NCBI GenBank assembly: GCA_015680905.1
Contig: CM027383.1
Span: 85,655,001 to 85,719,000 of the forward strand
DNA: 64,000 nt
Direction: 5' to 3'
DNA from: Coptis chinensis
Taxonomy: Eukaryota > Streptophyta > Magnoliopsida > Ranunculales > Ranunculaceae
The position numbers and the translations under genes are program-made. Of this stretch, positions 47,680 to 59,500 are shown piece after piece. How positions within the stretch are numbered: position 1 is the stretch's first letter; every line of letters begins with the position of its first letter. The notes below the pieces were generated by a model. The model searched no databases. It was not told the origin of the DNA and saw only the letters and a program-made list of their open reading frames with translations.

Positions 47680-50600
47680 ATGGATCCTGTTATAGTTATC
47701 AAAAGGCAACTCAGGGAGCTCCTTCACTCAATGCGTGATGAAGTAATCCTTCTTATTTTTCTTGTTCTTTGCCTGAATATAGCTTTTGTGATTGTTTACT
47801 AGTTCGTTTTAAGGTTTTATAAAGTTTTCTTCGAATCTCATTGATAGAGTATGTTGGTGAACTTTGATTCATTTTAAGTTATAGAGACATTGTTAAACTA
47901 GAAAAAGCTGGCAAATTTTGGTTTGAACCTTTTTTTTGGATATTTCATGATTGAACATGAAGTACGAGTATGTAACTTTATTTAAGATCATAAACTAAAA
48001 AGTTAAAATTTATTTTAATTTGATCTTGGATTCTGCTAAGAACAAATTTACTTGTCTATAAATCATGTGGTTTTGTACCATGCAGGGATTAATTGATCAC
48101 ATGTATGAAGAACTTCAAGCGGCTCAAGACCACGAGGACCCTCTTTTTGTTGCAGATACAATCCTTTCATTTTGCAGGAAGCTTGAAGAGTATCTACCTA
48201 CCCTCGGATTATACATGTATGTCGTAAATTCCCATTCCGCGCTTATGCTTGTTTTGTTTGTGTCTGGTATAAAACTTATGTGTTTTATTTTCTCTTTGTT
48301 TTGTTTCATTTTTGGCAGCGACAGATATATCAATGATGAACGTAAAATGGCCATTCTTATGAGCGATATCAAAGGAAGCATACAAGTGTAAGATGGTTTG
48401 ATTTTTTGTAAATCTTGAGTTGCATATAAAACTGAATTGAATTTTGTGATTAGCTAGCTCAACCCGTCCCCCTCCCAAAAATTGAATGTCTTGCTTTAAG
48501 AGTTTGCCTATGTGGCTATGTACCTTATATATCACTTCTTTTTCTTTCTTTTTTTTTGTTTTTTTTTTAAGTGAAAATTTTATTGATACTGATAACAAAT
48601 TTTACAAATAATTAGGACAAGCTTGCAACAATTTACGCCGCAAATCCTTTCTGAATAGAAAATCCTATCATTCTAAAAACAAACTCATTAGAACACTTAC
48701 GAAAATGAAAGGGGTTTTATATCTAGCATGTCTGCATGTGAAAGATTCGTCTATGACACTTGGCAAGACCTTAACTCCAGCATCCAAGTCTGACTTATTC
48801 ACGTATATTTTTCGATCTCTCAGGATATTCTCTTTTGTTTAAAAGAATGTTGAGGATTGAATCTTTTAACAATTAATCTGGATTTGTGTATGGTCCTGGA
48901 TATTATCGAGTTGAAGACCGCCCCGTTTTTTCGTCTTGTACAGTTGTACCACAGGGGGCTGGGTCTGGGGATGCATCTTATACAGACTATTTAAATGCTT
49001 ATCTATTTGCCGAAAAACTTAGTTTTGCTTCGGACAACACGTTCTCAGTTTTCTCTCTGATTTAATTTTATTCTTTTATAAAGAGTCCTCTGCTTTTGGA
49101 AATAAACTCATTGAACTTTTGCTGGTCAAGTCGTTGATTCGAGACAATCAATTAGTAGTGCGTGTCAATGTTGTCTAGGAAGGGTAGTATAGAACTTTTA
49201 TGCTCGCCGACCCTTTGAGCTAACTAAGAGTGTATGACTGCATGTAAATGGAAGCTAGGGAATAAAATTACTTGGTACAGGATTTCCACGTATGTTATTT
49301 GATGTGGAGAATCTATCCTAGCTACCGGTAACTTAAGAGATGTGACAGAAAATCAAAACCATATTTATCATGTATTATTGTTATGTATGCTGTTTATCAA
49401 GATCCTCCAAGTACAGGGATCCTTTTAGGTCATGAACACAATGGGTAACACTAACTATTTAAATTCACTAGAGAATAGGTGTTGGTGTTTCAGAATGCTT
49501 TAGTTCTTCTTATTGAATTCCTTTCCTCTTTGTAGTCTAAGAAAACATATTACGTACATCTCTGCTATTCTGGTCACTCCAATGATGACTTGGACTCTGC
49601 TCACACATAGTAAACTAGCTGGTTTTCTACTTTCTACACTCTTATTATTGAATCAAATTTTCGGTTTCGGTTTACTGTTTTTGTAATTGGTGTTGCAGTG
49701 TCGGGGCATCTAAGGTGTTAGATGCGTGCTTGGAACTTCGAACTGCTGTGGAAGAAAAGGACAGGGTCAGGTGAGAAATAATTCACTTACTAATTAGTCA
49801 TACTATGATGCTATCATGTCAGCCATGTTGCTTTAAAAAATAATTATTATCAGCCATGTTTAAGGTTTGAATGTTTTTGCTCATATGATGTTTATGAAGA
49901 GCATTTCTTTAGTCTCTATCCTTCCTCTGTTTGATATGCTTATGAAGGGAACGATGCATTGTCATATTCATCAATATTGGCTTTGGAAGGAATAGATTTG
50001 CTCAGGTCGATCTAGTAGATATTTCTCTGATCTTAAGACTTGCAGTAATTGCTATGTCTCACTAATCATTTTAGGAAACTTCTTTAGTAGAATATATACA
50101 AGGTATCAAAAACACGTACAGCTTGCAACTCTTCTACGGACAAATGGTGTCTAGCTATCATACCAATTAGATATGTTAGCTTTGAGTCAAGTAATCTTAA
50201 TATAATGTCATGATAAATACTGATAACGACAGGATTTTGAATGTGTTTTCTTTGAACCATTTTCTGTATAGACAGTTTTGTCTACATATTTAAGGCATTG
50301 AAGGTTATTTTCTCCTGACACTGCGACACTTATTTGAGTTTATGAACTTTTTAGTTTAAATTTCATCTTTTCTACGGAAATCTGACTCTATGATGAATAT
50401 GTTTGCCCTTAGGTGCATGCAGTCTATAGAAAGAATGAAGTATGAATTTCAATTCGTTAGAGGCAGATTTGAAGCCATTGCAGAGGTATTATTTGATCTG
50501 AGAACAAGTCTCTTTTGAAATATTCTTTAGGAACATATCTGTCCATTTCTCACAGTTTTTATGATATACAAGAAGTAGACTCTGTGAGACCCACGGTGAT

Positions 50601-53600
50601 GAACTAAGTTCATTTATTTTAATTTAAAAAAGTAGTAATGGTGTAATGCACAAGAAAATCACCTACCAATGCACACGTGCAACTGGTGCAAGAAAATATG
50701 TATACATGAACTTCCCCAATTTTAGTACTAAATCTCGGTCAATCCAATCGAATTGATGGTCATACTCTATGGCCTTTTCTCTTCTCTGTTCTTAACCAAA
50801 CACTGGATATAGATTCTAATTGGTCTAACCTACAATGAGCTCCTACTTACTAGTTCTACTTTACACGAGAGTTATGTTGTAAATTTGAGTTCGGTTCTTC
50901 TTATAGAAGCATGGAAATTACAGAAGGATGGACGTATAAGAGAACTGAACTGTATGTCTGTATGTAATGGAAATATGGAATATACCGTGATAGTCCTGCC
51001 TAAGACTTCTTAAACTAATCCATGCATTTGACAGACCATTGAAATTTATGTCGATAATTTGTGAAGTATTCTCACAACAATTACCGTTAAAATACACTCA
51101 TCAATATAACTCTTACAGACTACTTATAGTGACTCCAATTTCGTTCAATCCAGCTTTTGCAATTACTCTGTTTTATTGAAAACAATAACTTAAAGTTGAT
51201 GTTTGTTGTGAATAATACAATGTGGAAACAACGTTACCCACAACAAATAGATCAATCCTACACAAAGATCAATTTTACATACTAGACAAGACTTCAACAC
51301 CCTCCAAAGTAATCCCAACACTTCTCAATGTCAAACAAACAAGCATATAAAGTAAAACAATTAATGCTAAAGAAGAACAAATCACATGACGAGATATATC
51401 GTGGTTCGGCAATTTGCCTACGTCCTCTTTGCAAGTTTCAAGCTTTACTAGATATCCGGAGTAACAGATTACAAGTCTCTCAATTCACTCACAAAGAATG
51501 AACACTCAACTCACAAAGAATTGTTCTCTTATAATCTCTCTCTTTCTTGATTTTGGTTAAGTTAGGTTTCAACAGAAAAAACCTATTTTTTATCTTGTTT
51601 GAAAAAACTTCCAAAAACGGTTGAATCTTTGCCGTCTGATTGGGCGGGGGGGCGCTTCGATGCAGTGCAAAAAAAGAGGCGGGGGCTTCAATCGCTGGAG
51701 GTCGATTAAGGCATGGCATGGTGGCGCCTCTTGTCAAGGCAAAAGTGAGGTCGGGGCCCGCCTTACACGTGAAAGAGAAAAAACACCTTTTTCTCTACAT
51801 TCTCCACCTCGGTGAGGTTTTAACACATAAAATCGAGCCGAACACATCCAACAAGAACACATCCAGTAGGAGCACATCCAACAAGAACACATCCAGTAGG
51901 AACACATCCAGCAAAGAAAACTCCCAGTCAACTGCCCCGAAGGGTGCCTACAAAGGGCTCTTTCAAGCATGTAGGATTTGGAGCAAGTCCAAACAGTGTT
52001 GGAACTTAACTCCGGTGACAACTTTCGTCAGCATATCAGCAGGATTGTCATGGGTGTCCACTTTCTCAAGTGCTACATCACCATCCTCAACAACATCCCG
52101 TATAAAGTGATAACGAACATCAATATGCTTAGTCTGAGCATGATGAACCTGGTTCTTCGCCAAATGAATAGCACTCTGACTATCACAATACAAATCAACA
52201 TTGTTATGTTCAATACACATATCATCTAGAATACCTCGAAGCCATAATGCCTCTTTCACTGTCTTTGCCACTGCCATATACTCTGCCTCAGTAGTAGATA
52301 GAACAATTGTAGCCTGTAGCATAAACCTCCAACTAACCGATGCACCATGCATCATAAACACATAACCAATAGTCGATCGTCGTCTATCTAGATCACCTGC
52401 ATAATTTGAATCCACATACCCACTGACATAACAAGTGCCTTCACCATAAACTAATCTCACATCCAAGGTACCCCTCAAGTACCTTAGTACCCATTTCACT
52501 GCCTCCCAATGTTGTTTTTCAGGATTTGCCATATACCTGCTTACAACACTAACTGCCTGTGAAATGTCTAGGTGTGAGCACACCATAGCATACATCAAAC
52601 TGCCCACGACACTTGCATAAGGAACATTAGCCATATGTTTTTGTTCCTCCACCGAACTGGGAGAGAACTTAGCTGAAAGCCTAAAATGTCCAGCTCAAGG
52701 TGTAGAAACCGATTTTGCATTCTCCATACCAAAATGAGAAATTATTTTTGAAGATATTTCTTCTGAGATACAACTATCCGTCATTTCTTCCTATCTCTGT
52801 CAATCTCCATGCCCAATATCTTCTTGGCTCTACCTAAGTCTTTCATCTCAAACTCAGAGCTAAATTGAGATTTCAACTTGTCTATCTCCACCATGCTTTT
52901 GGAAGCAATAAAAATGCCATCCACATAAAGCAGGAGATAGATGGAGTCATTACCCCGAAGTCTACGAAAGTAAACACAACAGTCATACTTACTTCGGGTG
53001 TACTCATGTTGCATTATGAATGTGTCAAAGCGCTTGTACCATTGTCTGGGCGATTGCTTTAACCCATGTAGTGACCGATTCAATTTGGATACATGATCTT
53101 CTTTCTCAGCAACAACAAACCCTTCAGGTTGTCTCATATAGATCTCTTCCTCCAAGTCCTCATATAAGAAAGCAGTTTTCACATCAAATTGCTCTAACTC
53201 CAAGTTGAAGTGAGCAACTAAACTCAATAACACACGAATGGAAGTATGTTTGACTACCGGGGAAAATGCCTCATTGTAGTCGACTATTTTCTTCTGTAAG
53301 AAACCCTTTGCTACCACTATTGCCTTGTATCCAGTACTGTCGGACTCAGGAAGGATCTCTTTCTTTCTGAACACCCATTTACTGCCGATAGTCATTTTGC
53401 CCTTCGGCAATAAAACTAGGTCCCATGTGTGATTTTTATCAAGAGACTCCATCTTTTCTTGCATAGCAACCAACCAATCTCTGTAATGAGCATCTCCAAC
53501 GGCTTCCTTGAAGCTATCTAGCTCATCATCTTCGATATTCAGTGTATATGCAACTAAATCCACCTGACCATAGTGTTTCACCGGCTTCTCGTGCCCATAC

Positions 53601-56530
53601 TTGTGCACTTCTTTAACTTGTCTCTTTGGCCTAGGGTCAGCCACTACAAGTTGCGGATGCTCTTGCTCTTCTTCCTGTTGATGTGTGGTTTCATGATTTG
53701 GTACCTCATCATGAACCAACCATCATCTCTTTGCATCGGATAACTTTCAAGCTCGGTGGCTTGAACCCATATAGACTCACCATTCTCGCCCGACTCCCGG
53801 GCTTACTAAAAGATAACACGGAAGTCTCATCAAACGTAACATTTCTGCTGACCAGGAACTTGTGGTCTTCTTAACACCACAATCTGTATCTCTTTACCCC
53901 ATTTGCGAAGCCTAAGAATATGGTTTTCTTAGTTCTATGATCTAGCTTGCTCTCCCACACATGGTAGTAAGTAGTTGATCCAAACACTCGCAAAATACTA
54001 TAATCAGCTGGGTTACCTGACCACACCTCATAAGGTGTCTTGCAATCTATAGCTGGAACTGGTGACCTATTATACAGGTAACACGCCATAAACACTACAT
54101 CTGCCCTATATTCTTTGCCTAGACTGGCATTAGACAACAAACATCTCGCTTTTTCAAGCAAGGTTCTATTCATCCTCTCTGCCATTCCATTATCTTTGGC
54201 GTGCCCCTCGATCAAATTGTCCGGCAATTCCCTCACAGGCACAAAATTCTTGGAAAGGCCCATAGGTATACTCAATACCATTGTCAGACCGTAGTGTCTT
54301 TACCTTCTTATCTGTGCAATTTTCAACCCTTGCCTTCCACTTCTTAAATATCTCAAACAGTTCATCTTTCGTTTTCATCATATATACCCACACAAAGCGG
54401 GTATGATCATCAATGAATGAGACGTAGTAGCGGTTACCTCCTTTAGAAGCCACTCTGGAGGGTCCCAAACATCCGTATGCACATAGTCAAGGATGCCTGT
54501 TGTCGTGTGTTTGCTTGATTTGAACTTGACTCTGCACTGCTTTCCATAGACGCAATGCTCACAGAACCCCATACTTGGCTTCTTCAAGTCCTTCAAGAAC
54601 CCTCGCTTGCACAACTCAGACAAACCCTTTTCACTCATATGCCCTAGTCGCATATGCGACATCTTAGTGCATTCAGAATCATCACTATATGCACCCACTG
54701 CTACATCACCTATCACCGTACTACCCATCAAAGTATACAAGGTTCCATGTCTTTGACCTTTCATAACAGTTAAAGAGCCACTGACAATCTTTAGGACTCC
54801 ACCTTCGCCCACAAACTTGTGGTCTTTGGAATCCAAGGTATCAAGAGAAATAAGGTTTTTCTTTAGCGGGGAACATGTCTCACATCGGTTAAAGTCCTCA
54901 CTATACCATCATGCATCTTGACCCGTATAATTCCAATTCCTACCGTTTTACAAGCAACGTCATTACCTAGCAAAACGGAACCACCATTAATACTCTCATA
55001 AGAAGTAAACTACTTTCTATTCGGGCACATATGGTAGCAGCATCCGAAATCAAGAATCCACCTTTCGGCCATATAGTCTTGTGTAGACACACATAGACTC
55101 AACTTGTCCCCTTCAGAGCCTGAAGCATAATTTGCCTCAATGTTTGCCTTATCTTTCTTCTTACCATCTCTCTTGTTCTCTTTCTTCGGGTGAGGACAAT
55201 TACTTGTGTAATGTCCCTTTTCATCGCAATTGTAGCACTTCACATATGTCAAAGGCTTCTTTGACTTGGACCTAGACTTCTCATTGCTTGTAGAAGCCTT
55301 TTCATACGACCTTCCTCTTGCCACTAGCCCCTAACCTGCATCAATATTATTCTCTACACGTGTCTTCTTCATCAACTTATAAAAAAAAAAATGCATTCTG
55401 AATTTCGTCAAGATCAACGTCTTCTCTGTTCATAAATGTAGTCGTTAGATGCTCATAGCTTTCTCGCAAGAAGAATATTAAACATGTCGCTTGTTCTTCA
55501 TCATCCATCTTCATGCCAACATTCAAATAATCCGTTAGACGTCGACGGAACTCACTAACGTGTTCTTGCATCGTTGAACAATCGACCATCATGTACCGAT
55601 AAAGACGCTTCTTAAAGTACATTTTGTTCGTCATGCTCTTAGTCATATACATAGACTCTAGCTTTAGCCAAATACCAGCAGCGGTATTTTCTCTCATCAC
55701 ACTATACATGACCTCATTAGCAAGACACAACTGGATTGATGAACAAGCCTAAAAATCAAACTCTTTCCAATCATCTTTAGATATATATTATAGTTGTACC
55801 CTCTTGGCTCTATTTTTTGAGCATTTACAAAGTCTCCAATATTTGTAAAACTTTTTGACTAATTACTAAAAAATAGGAGACTAATATGAAAAATCAGACA
55901 ATTGGAGCACTAGACTCCAGTTTTTTCTAAATTCTATTACTAATTAGTAAAAAAATATGATATAAAGAAGTAAACAATCCCATCTAGATTTTCATAGATT
56001 CTCCAACTTTTTCTGAACACTATAGCTAATTATGAAAAAATATGAGACAAAAAATTAAATTGTTAAAAACAATAATTTCCACCGAAAACGATTTTCCTAA
56101 AACCCTTACGCCACGAAGAATAGTTTACACACTAATCTTAGGTGAAGTTTAACATAACAAAGTTTTTTTTTTAGAAAAATACAATGAAATAACGAAGGAA
56201 AAAATAAATTGAGTTGCCTGAACATTTACTTTTTACATTTGTTAACCACACATGTGACTGGGACAAAAAGGAAAAATAAAAGTCAATTAATCATAAAATA
56301 AATAACAATGTACACTCAAAACTAAGCGGACAACAAATAAAATTGTATTGTATGCACTATATGTCTATATGGGCCTAAATAAATAAAGTTTGATAGATTT
56401 AATGTATCATTCACTTTGGGATTTAGACATTTAGTCATCGTTAAGGATTTCAAAAACCACAGTAATTATGACATATTCCAATTAAATTTTTGAATTTATA
56501 ATTTTTTTTTCAATACTATAATGTAATTTC

Positions 56531-56567
<37 letters not shown>

Positions 56568-59500
56568 AAACCAAAACAAATTACATTGGAAAAATAAATT
56601 ATATAAAAAATAACATCACAAAATATATAATAGAAAATTTTGCATTCATTCTAATGCAAGCTCACATGTATAAAAAAAAATTAAAAAAAAAATAACGGCA
56701 AACCAATAATGACAAATATTTTAAAATATATATAATACTACATGAAACTAAGCTCAAAGAACAATTAATAGAAAACCGAAAAATAGATGCAAATGCATCG
56801 AACTAACCTCAAATAATATTTAACGGAAAATTAGAAACTTGATGCAAATGAAAACATTAAACTAATCTTAAAAAGTAATTAATGGGAAATCGGACTATGG
56901 ATACAACTGCATTAAACTAACCTCAAAGAATAATTAACGGAAAATCAAAACTTTGATGCAAATACATCGAATTAACATAAAAATAATAATTATTGTGAAA
57001 TCGAAAGCTGGTTGGAAATGTATTAAACTAACCCTCAATGATTAAATTAATGGGAAATCAGAAACTGGATGCAACTGCATTGAACTAACATCAAAGAAAA
57101 ATTAACTATAAATTGGGAACAAGATGCAAATGCGTAGAACTAATTTTAAATAATAATTAATGGGAAATCGGAAACCGGATGCAACTGTATTAAACTAATC
57201 TCAAAAAATAAATTGGATGCAAATGTATTGAACTAATCTCAAGAAATTATTAACGGAAAATCGAAAACTTGATGCAAATTCATTGAACTAACCTCAAACG
57301 ATAATTAACGGGAAATCTGAAACTAAATGCAAATGCAACCTTATCGAATAATAAACGAGAAATCAAAAACTAGATGCAAATGCATTAAAATAATCTCAAA
57401 GAATAATTAACGAAAAATCGGAAATTGGATGCAAATTCATTGAACTGACTTCAAAGAACAATTAATAGGAAATTTGATGCAAATGCATTGAACTAACTGC
57501 ATTGAACTAACTTCAAAAAATAAATAACGGGAAATCAAAAATTAAATGCAACTGCATTGAACTAACATCAAAAAATAAATAATGGGATTGAAAATCAAAA
57601 ACTGGATGCAAATGTATTAAACTAACCTTTTGTTTTTGCTCGTTAAGTGTAAATTGAATTAAGGAAAGAAACGAAATAAAAGAACTGTACAGGAGTGGTA
57701 GAACCTACATGCTATACAATGTAGGTTCAAGATATTCTAAAATAGCAACCATGTGGAACCTCCCATTCATATAGCCATGGGGGTCTGCCATTTGATACAA
57801 AAGCCTCATTCTCAGCTAAGAAATATCCAAATTTTGCCGCCTGGTTTGCGGCTAGGTTAGCCTCTTTCCAGTTGTGCTACACATTCAAGCTTTGCACCTT
57901 CGTCGTGCAAATTTTCCATCTACATAAGAGTTGCCAAGGGATGCCCCATGAGTTAAAAGCTGTGACAGCTACTGCCAAATCTGATTCCACCCAGAGATTG
58001 CTTCATCCTTTTGAAAGGGCAAGCTCCACACTCTCCCATATAACCATGCACTCGGCTGTATAGTTGTCTGTAATTTCGATACCCCTTGCTCAAGAGTAAG
58101 ACAAAATCACCATGAACATTTCTAAAGGATCCACCCAACCTAGCTAGACCTGGGTTCCCTCTAGAATCCCCATCTATGTTAATCTTAATTTGATCACCAA
58201 TTGAAGGAATCATTAAACTAACCTCAAAACATAGTTGTGTTATATGTTATAGGAATGTCTCGATAAGTATAGTTTTGCATTTAAAATAGTGTTTATCTTA
58301 TCTCTTTTCGTATGATTGGGAACGTCTTGCTATTCAAGTAACTTCAATATGAACTTCACCTTATTAGGCAATCTCACAAAACTTTAATCAAACTTCTATT
58401 ATTAAACAACAAAATAAAATTGAAGGGTTTTTATCAAGGGTGAGTTCTTTTTTTTTAATGGATAGTGAGGTTTTCACGTCATAAGAAATTTGGATGAGTG
58501 ATCAATATAATATTCATATATAATAGTTCTGCATATATAGTTGCAAATATTTTTCAGAATAATTAATATAACATCACACATTCGTAGATAATCTTTGAAG
58601 ATCCCACATAGTGAGTCATGTATAATTTAAAGAATAATTAACTGGAAATCGTGAACTAGATAATTTTTTATAATCCCACATAGTAAATCAAACATAATTT
58701 ATTTTTATGTCCTGTTTGAAGTTGATATTACACACCACATTGGATAATTAAAAGAAAATCAGAAAGTGGATTCAAATACATTGAACTGAGCTCAAAGAGT
58801 AATTAAAAGGAAATCGGAAACTTTATGTAAATACAATAAACCAGACTCAAAAAGTAATTAACTAAAAATCAGAAATTGGATGTAACTGCATTAAACTAAC
58901 GTCAAAAAATAACTAACGATAAATTAGAAATTCAAATAATAATTAACGGGAAATCGAAAACTAGATGCAAATGCATTGAACTAATCTAAAAAAATAATTA
59001 ATAAAAAATCAAAAATCGAATGCAACTGCGTTGAACTAACCTCATAGAATAATTGGCGGGAAATCAGAAACTAGATGCAAATGCATTGAAATAACATCAA
59101 AGAATAGTTAACAAAAAATCAGAAACCGGTTGTAATTGCATCAAACTAACCTCAAAGCATAAATAATAAAAAACTATATATATATATTGATGGTTGATGC
59201 ATATATATTAAATTAACCTCAAAGAGTTATTAACGGGGAAGTCAGAAACTGTATGCAAATGCACTGAACTATAACGAAACATTGAAAAATGAATGCAACT
59301 GTATTGAACTAATCTCAATGAATAATTAACATGAAAGCATAAATTTGATGCAATACATTGAACTAATCTCAAAAAATAATTAACAGAAAATCGGAAACTT
59401 GATATTGAACTAACCTCAAAGAACAATTAACTATAAATCGAAAATTGGATGCTACTACATTGAGCTAACCTCAAAGAATAATTAATAGAAAATCAGAAAC

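Noticed and set aside
48065..48391. Continuous 108-codon frame through the HPt exons
   Set aside because: It reads through a GT-AG intron (48217-48318); splicing gives the family sequence, the unspliced version does not.
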